From positions 1-12,956 of the forward strand of contig CALCTA010000153.1 of assembly GCA_937893945.1 (NCBI GenBank): a stretch of 12,956 nucleotides of DNA, given 5' to 3'. Positions 1 to 6,475 of the stretch are shown in pieces. Both the position numbers and the translations under genes were made by a program. This DNA is from an uncultured Clostridia bacterium (GTDB lineage Bacteria; Bacillota; Clostridia; Oscillospirales; CAG-272). Numbering within the stretch: the stretch's first letter is position 1; every line of letters begins with the position of its first letter. The notes under the pieces were generated by a model. That model did no database searches, had not been told where the DNA came from, and was given only the letters and a program-made list of their open reading frames with translations.

Positions 1-24
1 GCCGATCACACAGCTAAATATGAT

Positions 25-55
25 CCCCTCGCACCTGCAATACAGGCGCGAGGGG
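25..55. terminator. Strong hairpin at the end of the lipoprotein gene, orientation ambiguous
   Basis: Two 13-nt arms (25-37 and 43-55) pair around a 5-nt loop. Read on the minus strand every position pairs, with one G-U wobble; on the plus strand that same position is an A-C mismatch. The U-rich tail, however, lies on the plus-strand side (TTTGTTTT, 58-65), while the minus-strand side has only a weak ATATTT. It probably ends the lipoprotein gene on the minus strand, and may also end a plus-strand gene that lies before the window. Confidence 0.6.
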
Positions 56-69
56 CGTTTGTTTTAGAT

Positions 70-951
70 TTATTCGGGAAGCTGACCGGGCACGAGCTTG
101 TAGGGTTCGAGGTCTACAATTTCTCTCAAGCGAGATTCACCCTCATAACTATTCCAATTCAAAAATTCTTCTTCATCAGTAAAAGCTTTCATGTACGTCC
201 ACGCATCCTTCAGTATCTCGGGGCGGAAAAGATATACCGTATCCGAATAGCCTATCTTTTTATAATTAGAATAACTATTGTTTATAAGCTCATACTCGTA
301 AGGGCGATAAAGTATGAAATCTCCTTTATCAGTTTCGTAATATATAATTATATCAAGTTTGAGTAAAGCGGCTGTATATCTTTCTCCTGCATCTAAACAA
401 TAAACATTTTTAATCTCAACGTCTTCACCGAAAACTATGCTTGGATTTAAAACATATTCATACGCAAGGCTCCATTGTGGATAGATTTTATTCCTATCTA
501 CAATAGTAATTCTGTCTTCAAGAGAAAGATTATTAGCATCACACATAGGATCTACCGTCAAGCAAAACAATTTATCTTTCTGATTTTCGGATTTATTTTC
601 TACGTAATAATATCTATGTAAAACCTCACCCTCGCTTTCAAAAAATTCATGAATATTCTTTTTGGAAAGTTCACGATAAAAACCCAGCAAACCGATTCGA
701 TACACTTTCAGCATACGCTCTGCGTACAGATTCGACTCCTGCCCTAAATTTTCCTCTACTAATGCAGATATTTCTGGTTCGACAAATAAGCAGTCGTATT
801 CTTCTATAGGAACAGATGGCACTGAATTATCGGTCTCAGAACCGTCTGTAGCTTGTGTTGATTTGTCTGTTTGATCTTTATCATCATTGACAGCATTACA
901 AGAGCATAAAAGCAAGCATACGCAGATCAACAGTATAACAAATTTTTTCAC
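70..951 (-). CDS. Putative lipoprotein of unknown function
   Basis: I do not recognise the family of this 293-residue protein. It starts with GTG, preceded by AGGAGG eight bases upstream, which fixes the start. The N-terminus is a typical lipoprotein signal: two lysines, a hydrophobic stretch (about residues 4-17) and a lipobox L-C-S-C with the acceptor cysteine at residue 18. A polar linker rich in Asp, Thr and Ser follows (about 20-48), then a globular part rich in Tyr, Glu and Leu with no motif I can assign. The protein is therefore expected to be anchored outside the membrane. It lies downstream of sigE on the same strand, but a consensus promoter and a terminator-like hairpin lie between them, so it is probably transcribed separately. 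Its sequence is more AT-rich than the rnf and sigE genes, a weak hint of an accessory gene. Confidence 0.8.
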   Translation of the reverse strand: MKKFVILLICVCLLLCSCNAVNDDKDQTDKSTQATDGSETDNSVPSVPIEEYDCLFVEPEISALVEENLGQESNLYAERMLKVYRIGLLGFYRELSKKNIHEFFESEGEVLHRYYYVENKSENQKDKLFCLTVDPMCDANNLSLEDRITIVDRNKIYPQWSLAYEYVLNPSIVFGEDVEIKNVYCLDAGERYTAALLKLDIIIYYETDKGDFILYRPYEYELINNSYSNYKKIGYSDTVYLFRPEILKDAWTYMKAFTDEEEFLNWNSYEGESRLREIVDLEPYKLVPGQLPE

Positions 952-987
952 TTCACTTTCCTCCTTTACATACTACGATTTTCAGGC

Positions 988-1025
988 AAAAAGCCGCTAT
1001 CAAGGTAAAAGACCGAGATAGCGGC
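988..1025 (-). terminator. Intrinsic terminator or attenuator upstream of the lipoprotein gene
   Basis: A perfect 9-bp stem, GCCGCTATC with GATAGCGGC (arms 1017-1025 and 993-1001), encloses a 15-nt loop and is followed on the minus strand by five T's (988-992). It lies after the promoter at 1068-1096 and before the lipoprotein start at 951. It would therefore end a short transcript, or attenuate expression of the lipoprotein gene. It could also end readthrough from sigE. Confidence 0.7.
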
Positions 1026-1061
1026 GATTGTTTTGACTTTTTTGCGGTACTTCTACCCTGT
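988..1061 (-). ncRNA. Candidate small RNA or attenuated 5' leader, about 74 nt
   Basis: A consensus promoter (1068-1096) should start transcription near 1061, and the terminator hairpin at 988-1025 would end it about 74 nt later. The stretch between has no ATG with a ribosome site. It contains a small hairpin (GGTA-GAAG-TACC, about 1046-1057) followed by an A-rich linker and then the terminator. The same RNA could read on into the lipoprotein gene, making the unit a leader. I cannot match it to a named RNA family. The promoter and terminator are seen in the sequence; the RNA itself is inferred. Confidence 0.45.
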
Positions 1062-1067
1062 GGTTTT

Positions 1068-1096
1068 ATTGTACCATAATCTGTTTAAGATGTCAA
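1068..1096 (-). promoter_or_regulatory. Consensus sigma-A promoter downstream of sigE
   Basis: On the minus strand TTGACA (1091-1096) is followed after exactly 17 nt by TACAAT (1068-1073). This is close to a perfect housekeeping promoter. It drives the candidate small RNA and possibly the lipoprotein gene. Confidence 0.8.
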
Positions 1097-1163
1097 CCGT
1101 GTGGGAATTTTTTGGAAGTTTGCATAAAATCAAGCGCATGGTATTGTGCAAGTAGCACTTCTC

Positions 1164-1874
1164 TTATCCTTCGGACTCTATCTCGCATTTGAGCTTTGCG
1201 ATTATCTTCTTTTCAAGCCTTGAAATGTAAGACTGCGAGATGCCGAGGCGGTCGGCTACCTCCTTTTGAGTAAGCTCTCGCCTGCCGTTCATTCCATAGC
1301 GCATCTCGATTATCTCCCTCTCGCGCGGTGATAGATCGGCAACCGCCCGTCTTATCCTTATCCTCTCCTCCATTACCTCTATCTCGTAGGATATTCTGTC
1401 GTCGTCGCTTCCGAGGATGTCCGAAAGTAGCAGCTCGTTGCCGTCCCAATCGGTGTTGAGCGGCTCGTCTATCGATATTTCGGTCCTCGTCTGCGAGTTC
1501 TTTCTTATGTACATCAGTATCTCGTTTTCAATGCATCTTGAGGCGTATGTCGCGAGCTTGATGTTCTTATCCGCCTTAAATGTATTTATCGCCTTTATCA
1601 GCCCTATCGTGCCGATCGACACAAGGTCCTCAAGCCCCGCACCCGTATTTTCAAAACGCTTGGCGATATATACCACGAGCCGCAGATTATGCTCTATAAG
1701 CACCTGCCGCGCATCCTCATCCTCAGCTATTCTGCTTATCATCTCGCTTTCCTCTTCTTTACTGAGCGGCGGCGGAAGCACCTCCGCGCCGTTTACGTAA
1801 TAAACGCCCGTCTCTGACTTCCTGAAGTTTTTCAATATCCATCGCGCTATCACGCAAAGAAAGTTTTCGCTCAT
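1164..1874 (-). CDS. sigE: RNA polymerase sporulation sigma factor SigE, pro-form
   Basis: This is the first mother-cell sigma factor of sporulation. At 236 residues it is close to the B. subtilis protein (239). The N-terminal pro-region (about residues 1-25, hydrophobic and basic) precedes the family-typical VYY...G.E.LPPPLS segment, close to where the pro-sequence is normally removed by SpoIIGA. Sigma region 2 spans about 60-128, with NLRLVVYIAKRFENTG and the polymerase- and -10-binding block ending in ATYASRCIENEILMYIR. Region 4 spans about 176-228, with the helix-turn-helix TQKEVADRLGISQSYISRLE. The ATG is preceded by GGAGG nine bases upstream. It follows spoIIGA by 30 nt in the same operon, so the sigma factor and its processing protease are made together. 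In many relatives sigG comes next; here it does not. Confidence 0.96.
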   Translation of the reverse strand: MSENFLCVIARWILKNFRKSETGVYYVNGAEVLPPPLSKEEESEMISRIAEDEDARQVLIEHNLRLVVYIAKRFENTGAGLEDLVSIGTIGLIKAINTFKADKNIKLATYASRCIENEILMYIRKNSQTRTEISIDEPLNTDWDGNELLLSDILGSDDDRISYEIEVMEERIRIRRAVADLSPREREIIEMRYGMNGRRELTQKEVADRLGISQSYISRLEKKIIAKLKCEIESEG

Positions 1875-1904
1875 CTGAAAATGCCTCCGTTTATATTTTA
1901 ATAG

Positions 1905-2774
1905 TTATATTATCCCAATATCTGTCGGCACGATCGCCTGCACTCCCTCCTTCAGCTCCTCTGTGCAAAATGCGACGAAGGCGTCGGCATCGCGAAAGCC
2001 CTTGCCCATATCCACTCGCACCCTGTCCATTCTGAAGGCGTACATCATTCCACCACCCCCAACAGTCCGCACGGGTATCACGCGTAGGCGTCTCGCATTC
2101 TCGGGGAGAAGAAGCTCGCTTCTTCTTTGCTCTATCGCCGCGAGCATATCGCTTGGCAGAAATGACCTTGCCGCCCTCAGCTCAACTATAATGCAGTGCT
2201 TATTGCTTATCGGCTCACGGAGCAGATTACCGCTATCGCAGAGTGCCGAAAATCTGCCCACCCGACTGCCGTAGTGAAGCTCCAAGCGGCAATTCTTCCG
2301 CACGCTTTTTCTTTTTAGATGCTTTCCTCCAAAAGCCGCTCCAAGACCGCCAAGCACCGCTAAGACGAGAAACAACCACACCGTCAGTCCGTCCGCGTCC
2401 TCTTCACTGCCAAGCAGCCTGTCAATCCCAAGTCTGTTAAATATGCCGAACAGAACTGTCATAAAGCCGCCGAGCAAAATTGACACCGCCGTATATACGA
2501 GTGCATAAGCTGGCAGATGCTTCCACTCCTGCCTACCGAGAAAAGCCACCGCGCTTATCAGCGCGCACGCCGCCACGTCAAGCACCACCGAGGAGAGCGC
2601 GCCAAGCGGCATAAAAAGAGCCACGCAAGCGTAAGCGCCGCCGAGTGCTGAGGCTAAGATGCATCTCAGGACAGATATGCGAAGCGACATAAGTCTGCCC
2701 GTAAGAAAAAAGCACAAGAAATCCATACCGAAATTTATCATAAAGTAAAGGTCAATATAAACTGTCTGCTCCAT
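1905..2774 (-). CDS. spoIIGA: Sigma-E processing peptidase SpoIIGA
   Basis: This is a membrane-embedded aspartic protease that cleaves pro-sigma-E at the sporulation septum. The N-terminal half has several hydrophobic segments (about residues 5-25, 35-55, 60-80, 88-113 and 130-150). The soluble C-terminal half carries the catalytic D-S-G triplet at residues 180-182 (CDSGNLL). The 289-residue length is close to family size. I chose the ATG at 2772-2774: GGGGGTG lies just upstream, and the protein then begins MEQTVYIDLYFMINF, matching the usual N-terminus. An in-frame ATG 54 bases further up (2826-2828) lies inside the -35 element and is unlikely to be used. The gene is followed by sigE after 30 nt. 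In the family the enzyme needs SpoIIR as a forespore signal; that gene is not in this window. Confidence 0.93.
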   Translation of the reverse strand: MEQTVYIDLYFMINFGMDFLCFFLTGRLMSLRISVLRCILASALGGAYACVALFMPLGALSSVVLDVAACALISAVAFLGRQEWKHLPAYALVYTAVSILLGGFMTVLFGIFNRLGIDRLLGSEEDADGLTVWLFLVLAVLGGLGAAFGGKHLKRKSVRKNCRLELHYGSRVGRFSALCDSGNLLREPISNKHCIIVELRAARSFLPSDMLAAIEQRRSELLLPENARRLRVIPVRTVGGGGMMYAFRMDRVRVDMGKGFRDADAFVAFCTEELKEGVQAIVPTDIGII

Positions 2775-2795
2775 CGCTTCACCCCCGTCAAAACA

Positions 2796-2828
2796 ATTAT
2801 ACCGCACCGCCGCCGTATAATTTGTCAT
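2796..2828 (-). promoter_or_regulatory. spoIIGA-sigE promoter, long-spacer Spo0A-type
   Basis: On the minus strand there is a perfect -10, TATAAT (2796-2801), and a near-consensus -35, ATGACA (2823-2828), separated by 21 nt instead of 17. The -35 overlaps TGACAAA, which matches the Spo0A box TGNCGAA at all but one position. The B. subtilis spoIIG promoter is known for the same design: an over-long spacer that makes sigma-A polymerase depend on phosphorylated Spo0A. Transcription should start near 2789, giving a very short leader. Spo0A control is inferred. Confidence 0.7.
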
Positions 2829-2836
2829 CTCTTGCG

Positions 2837-2876
2837 AAAAAAGAAAAAATACCCTTGGCGGTTATCCGCCAAGGGT
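2837..2876 (-). terminator. Terminator of the rnf operon
   Basis: A perfect 11-bp stem, ACCCTTGGCGG with its complement (2866-2876 and 2851-2861), has a 4-nt loop. It is followed on the minus strand by a T-rich tract, ATTTTTTCTTTTTT (2837-2850). It begins 14 nt after the rnfB stop codon and ends eight bases before the spoIIGA -35, isolating the two operons. Confidence 0.92.
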
Positions 2877-2890
2877 GTTTGGTAAATCTT

Positions 2891-3715
2891 TTATGTAGCT
2901 TTATGTATTCCGTTGAAATCCGAAACAAGAATACATCCTACAGGGCAATTCTTTGCGCACTCGCCGCAGCGTGTGCAGAGACTGTAATCAATTGTCGCAA
3001 GATTGTTTACGACCTTGATAGCGCCGCTCTGGCAAGTCTTTTCACACTTCTTACAGCCTATGCAGGCATTCGTGCATTTCTGTCTTGCCGCCGCGCCCTT
3101 TTCCTTATTGCTGCAGGTAACGAGCACGCTCTCTACGTCTGCCATAAGGTCTATCAGCTTCTGCGGGCAGGTACGAACGCAAATTCCACAGCCTATGCAC
3201 TTACGGGTGTCGATATGCGCTATGCCGTTCTTGAGGCATATAGCATCCTGAGGACAGACCTTTACACAGTCGCCAAGACCTATACATCCAAAGGTACATT
3301 TACCGTCTCCGCCGTACATCGTCTTTGCCGCTTCACAGCTCTGAATACCGACGTAATCCATCTTGTTAGATGTATGATTGCAGTCGCCGTAGCAATGCAC
3401 CACCGCAACCTGCTCGATAACGTCCTCAAACTCTACTCCGAGTATCTCGGAGATAGCCTGTGCGGTGGCGTCTGCTCCGGGGATACAAAGGTTTGCCTTT
3501 ACAGTATTCTTGCCCTTATCCTCGGCAAGAGCCTTTGCGTATCCGTCGCATCCCGCATATCCGCATGCTCCGCAGTTAGCGCCCGGAAGACATTCGCGGA
3601 TACTCTTTTCAGTTTCATCCTCAGAAACCGCAAAGAACTTTGCCGCAAGCACGAGCATTACAGCGCAGAAAAGTCCGACTGCCGCAACTATTAACGTAGC
3701 GATCAAAATATCCAT
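2891..3715 (-). CDS. rnfB: Rnf complex subunit RnfB, multi-cluster ferredoxin protein
   Basis: RnfB takes electrons from reduced ferredoxin on the cytoplasmic face and passes them into the Rnf complex. The 274-residue protein begins with one membrane helix (about residues 4-27). A four-Fe-S domain follows (C48, C51, C56, C77 in the family-typical CLPGANCGACGYAGC context), then a cysteine-rich tail of ferredoxin motifs: C144-C150-C154 region, C173/C176/C179/C183, C218/C221/C224/C228 and C247/C250/C253/C257. Further cysteines at 108, 112, 127, 140 and 214 suggest additional cluster ligands. Clostridial RnfB proteins typically have this long tail. GGAGGG precedes the ATG by six bases. It is the last gene of the operon, 12 nt after rnfA, and the operon terminator follows directly. 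Confidence 0.96.
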   Translation of the reverse strand: MDILIATLIVAAVGLFCAVMLVLAAKFFAVSEDETEKSIRECLPGANCGACGYAGCDGYAKALAEDKGKNTVKANLCIPGADATAQAISEILGVEFEDVIEQVAVVHCYGDCNHTSNKMDYVGIQSCEAAKTMYGGDGKCTFGCIGLGDCVKVCPQDAICLKNGIAHIDTRKCIGCGICVRTCPQKLIDLMADVESVLVTCSNKEKGAAARQKCTNACIGCKKCEKTCQSGAIKVVNNLATIDYSLCTRCGECAKNCPVGCILVSDFNGIHKAT

Positions 3716-3727
3716 ACTCTTCCCTCC

Positions 3728-4327
3728 TTACGCGCCGAACAGTCCCGTAACGAGCCCGTTAAAGCCCATAAACGAGAGAGCGACTATAGACGCTGAGACC
3801 AGCGTGATGGGAAGTCCCTTGAAGGACTCGGGCGGATTTGCCTCCTCAAGTCTCGAGCGGACACCCGCAAAGAGAACCATCGCAAGCAAGAATCCAAGTC
3901 CGCAACCAAGAGAGCTCGTCATAGATTCGATAAAGTTATAACCGTCGTTGACGTTGTTGATAGTAACACCAAGCACGGCGCAGTTGGTGGTTATAAGCGG
4001 CAGATATATTCCGAGCGACGCGTGAAGCGCGGGGATATACTTTTTGAGTATTATCTCAACGAGCTGCACGAGTGCCGCTATAACAAGGATAAATACGATC
4101 GTGCGCATATATCCAAGACCGTTCGGCAAAAGCAAGAAATTATATATCGGGTAGGTAGCCGCCGTTGACATAAGCATTACGAAAGTAACCGCAACGCCCA
4201 TACCGACCGCCTGATTTAGCTTTTTGGAAACTCCAAGGAAGGGGCATATGCCAAGAAATCTTACAAGAACGTAGTTGTTGACCAGCACTGCGGTCATCAT
4301 TATAATTACAAGCTGCTTAAAATCCAT
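3728..4327 (-). CDS. rnfA: Rnf complex membrane subunit RnfA
   Basis: RnfA is an integral membrane subunit that pairs with RnfE as an inverted pseudo-twofold dimer; in known structures the two hold a membrane-embedded 2Fe-2S cluster. The 199 residues are almost entirely hydrophobic, about six helices. The two conserved cysteine sites are present: C28 in LGICPFLGVSK and C116 in TTNCAVLGV. Its length is normal for the family. The start codon shares one base with the rnfE stop (TAATG), so translation is coupled, and AAGGAGA lies nine bases upstream. Confidence 0.96.
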   Translation of the reverse strand: MDFKQLVIIMMTAVLVNNYVLVRFLGICPFLGVSKKLNQAVGMGVAVTFVMLMSTAATYPIYNFLLLPNGLGYMRTIVFILVIAALVQLVEIILKKYIPALHASLGIYLPLITTNCAVLGVTINNVNDGYNFIESMTSSLGCGLGFLLAMVLFAGVRSRLEEANPPESFKGLPITLVSASIVALSFMGFNGLVTGLFGA

Positions 4328-5016
4328 TACTTGTCGTCTCCTTCCTTACCCTGCGCACAAGTATCGTTACGCTTGCCGCAAAGGTATGCTGAGGGACAGC
4401 TTTCACAGCTGAAATCCTTCTTGTTGTTTTTCTTCTTGGACAGCTTATTCACAAGCGCGATAAGGCATCCAAACACGAAAAATCCACCCGGAGCCATTCC
4501 AAAGATCAGAATGGGATTTTCAGAGAGCCACGGGATCGCAAGACCGCACCAAGATCCCGAACCAAGTATCTCGCGTATGCTCGCCATAATAAACAGCGCA
4601 AGCGTAAAGCCTATACCCATCCCTACGGCGTCAATAGCAGAGTCAAAAACGCTGTTCTTGCTTGCGTACATCTCGGCTCTGCCGAGAATGATGCAGTTAA
4701 CTACTATGAGCGAGAGGAATACGCCGAGCGCCTCGTAAAGATCGGGCACGAATGCATGCATAAGCATCTCAATTATGGTAACGAAGCCTGCGATAAGAAC
4801 TATGTAGCAAGGAATTCTGACCTTATCGGGAATTACCTTGCGGAGCGCGGATATCGCCATATTCGAGCAGATAAGCACGGCAGTTGCCGCGATACCCATT
4901 CCGAGCGCGTTTATTACCGAGGTACTTACCGCAAGCGTGGGACACGTGCCAAGCACGAGGACGAGAACAGGGTTTTCCTTTATGATACCCTTGAGCAGAT
5001 TTTGCAATTTACTCAT
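4327..5016 (-). CDS. rnfE: Rnf complex membrane subunit RnfE with a cysteine-rich C-terminal tail
   Basis: RnfE is the membrane partner of RnfA in the ion-pumping Rnf complex. The 229-residue protein starts SKLQNLLKGIIKENPVLVLV, typical of the family. It carries the cluster-ligand cysteines C25 (LGTCPTLAVS) and C108 (VVNCIILGRAE) and has about six membrane helices up to residue 190. After a lysine-rich stretch (192-200) the last 29 residues form a hydrophilic tail with four cysteines (204, 207, 213, 220) spaced C-x2-C-x5-C-x6-C, which could bind iron-sulfur or zinc. The start overlaps the rnfG stop (ATGA), with GGGGAGG just upstream. The role of the tail is unknown; the subunit assignment is secure. 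Confidence 0.96.
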   Translation of the reverse strand: MSKLQNLLKGIIKENPVLVLVLGTCPTLAVSTSVINALGMGIAATAVLICSNMAISALRKVIPDKVRIPCYIVLIAGFVTIIEMLMHAFVPDLYEALGVFLSLIVVNCIILGRAEMYASKNSVFDSAIDAVGMGIGFTLALFIMASIREILGSGSWCGLAIPWLSENPILIFGMAPGGFFVFGCLIALVNKLSKKKNNKKDFSCESCPSAYLCGKRNDTCAQGKEGDDK

Positions 5017-5558
5017 TTATCCACCTCCCCGTTTAAGTTGATAGTAGCAAGAACATCAAAAGCGTCCTCAACCGCGCCGAGAAACGCCGAAGAGGATATA
5101 GTAGCGCCGCTTATGGTGTCTATGCCGTCCATATCAGACTTTCCGTCAAAGGAAGAAAGGAATTTATCCCCCTTGACCTTAGTACCGATACCGCTCGTCT
5201 CTCCTGTGCAGGAGATAACGTAGCATTTTGTGATAGAGCCGTCATTATTAAATCCGACGGCTATGCTTATGGGGTTTGAGGAATCGTATCCTTTTGCCTT
5301 AAGTAGCATCGCTATTCCCTCTCCGTCGTTATCACGGTACACCGCAACAACACTTTCAGGAAGCTCAGGGATATCCTCAAGCTTTTCAAATCCCGCATTC
5401 TCGGGAAGCACAGTCTCAATTGCCTTGGCTTCCTTCTCCGCCTGTACTGCCGCTATCCTATCAGCAGTAAGCATATTGATGCCTGCCATAGCCGCGCCGA
5501 TAACGATACAGATGGCTACAAGAACTATAATACTTTTCAGATAGTCATTCTTTTTCAT
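5013..5558 (-). CDS. rnfG: Rnf complex subunit RnfG, covalent flavoprotein
   Basis: RnfG carries a covalently bound FMN on the outer side of the membrane and relays electrons within Rnf. One N-terminal membrane helix (about residues 9-30) is followed by an FMN-binding domain. The flavinylation motif S-G-A-T is at 150-153, so Thr153 is the expected phosphoester-linked FMN site. The family segment CTGETSGIGTKV is at about 117-128. Attachment needs the flavin transferase ApbE, which is not encoded in this window. At 181 residues it is of normal length. The ATG overlaps the rnfD stop (ATGA), and GGAGGTG lies upstream. Confidence 0.96.
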   Translation of the reverse strand: MKKNDYLKSIIVLVAICIVIGAAMAGINMLTADRIAAVQAEKEAKAIETVLPENAGFEKLEDIPELPESVVAVYRDNDGEGIAMLLKAKGYDSSNPISIAVGFNNDGSITKCYVISCTGETSGIGTKVKGDKFLSSFDGKSDMDGIDTISGATISSSAFLGAVEDAFDVLATINLNGEVDK

Positions 5559-6475
5559 TTCTTCTTGACACCTCCGAAGATCTTTCTTCTGGTGAGCCTG
5601 CTTATATAAGGTGTCAGGATATTCATAAGAAGTATCGCGAAGGAAACGCCCTCAGGATAACCGCCGAATACTCTGATAAGCACGGTTATGATGCCGCAAC
5701 CGAGTCCGAATATCACCTTGCCCCACTTAGTCGAGGGGGTAGTGGAATAATCGGTAGCCATAAATATCGCTCCGAGAAGCAGACCGCCGCTGAGCACGTG
5801 CTCAAGCGGATTCTGCCCGAGACAGAGCGTAAAGAGCGCTACGGTACCCACAAAAACAACGGGAGTGTGCCAGGTGATAACGCGGCGAACAAGAAGATAT
5901 ACGAAGCCTATTATGAGCGCGAGAGCACAGGTCTCGCCAAGGCTTCCGCCGTGATTGCCAAGAAACAGATCAAGCAGTGAGGGCATCGCATCAGTACCTA
6001 TCTGCGAAAGCGGTGTCGCACTGCTTGTGGTATCCGCTACAGTCGAGAAATTAGTCATCGTTCCCGCGAAGGAGATGAGCATAACTATTCTCGCGGTTAT
6101 CGCGGGGTTTGCAAAGTTCTTTCCTATACCGCCAAAAAGCTGTTTTACCGCAACGATAGCGACAAGACAGCCGAACACAGCCTGCCATATCGGAATACTC
6201 ACGGGAAGATTAAGAGCAAGAAGCATGCCCGTAACCACTGCAGAGAGGTCTCCTACCGTAACGTCGCGCTTGCAAAGCTTCTGAAAAAGGAATTCAAACA
6301 GAACGCAGGATGCAACGCATACCGCAACGATAAGCAGAGCTCTCCAACCGAATATTATCGTTGATGCGATAAGTGCGGGGGTCATCGCGATGATAACGTC
6401 GAGCATTATCTTTTGCGTGTTTGTTTTTGATCTTACGTGAGGTGCGGGAGATACGAGCAACATTCCGTTATCCAT
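5555..6475 (-). CDS. rnfD: Rnf complex membrane flavoprotein RnfD
   Basis: RnfD is the large membrane subunit (NqrB-like) thought to form the ion path and to carry a covalent flavin. With the start chosen here it has 306 residues and eight to ten hydrophobic segments. Family landmarks are LLVSPAPHVRS at the N-terminus, LPVSIPIW, the KQLFGGIGKNFANPAITAR block (111-129) and MATDYSTTP (239-247). The segment SSATPL (151-156) lies where flavinylated RnfD/NqrB proteins carry their Thr, making Thr154 the likely FMN site; the usual Gly of SGAT is Ser here. I chose the ATG at 6473-6475, which has AGGAGG nine bases upstream, over a GTG 18 bases earlier that overlaps that ribosome site. The gene overlaps rnfC by 8 nt. 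Confidence 0.95.
   Translation of the reverse strand: MDNGMLLVSPAPHVRSKTNTQKIMLDVIIAMTPALIASTIIFGWRALLIVAVCVASCVLFEFLFQKLCKRDVTVGDLSAVVTGMLLALNLPVSIPIWQAVFGCLVAIVAVKQLFGGIGKNFANPAITARIVMLISFAGTMTNFSTVADTTSSATPLSQIGTDAMPSLLDLFLGNHGGSLGETCALALIIGFVYLLVRRVITWHTPVVFVGTVALFTLCLGQNPLEHVLSGGLLLGAIFMATDYSTTPSTKWGKVIFGLGCGIITVLIRVFGGYPEGVSFAILLMNILTPYISRLTRRKIFGGVKKK

Noticed and set aside
952..1163. Type I toxin-antitoxin locus around the promoter-hairpin unit
   Set aside because: A short antisense-like RNA is plausible, but no small hydrophobic toxin ORF with a ribosome site is present on either strand nearby.
2822..3694. A 290-codon open frame on the plus strand opposite rnfB
   Set aside because: It covers rnfB, whose Fe-S motifs are unmistakable, and begins in the spoIIGA promoter and rnf terminator. 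No ribosome site or recognisable domain.
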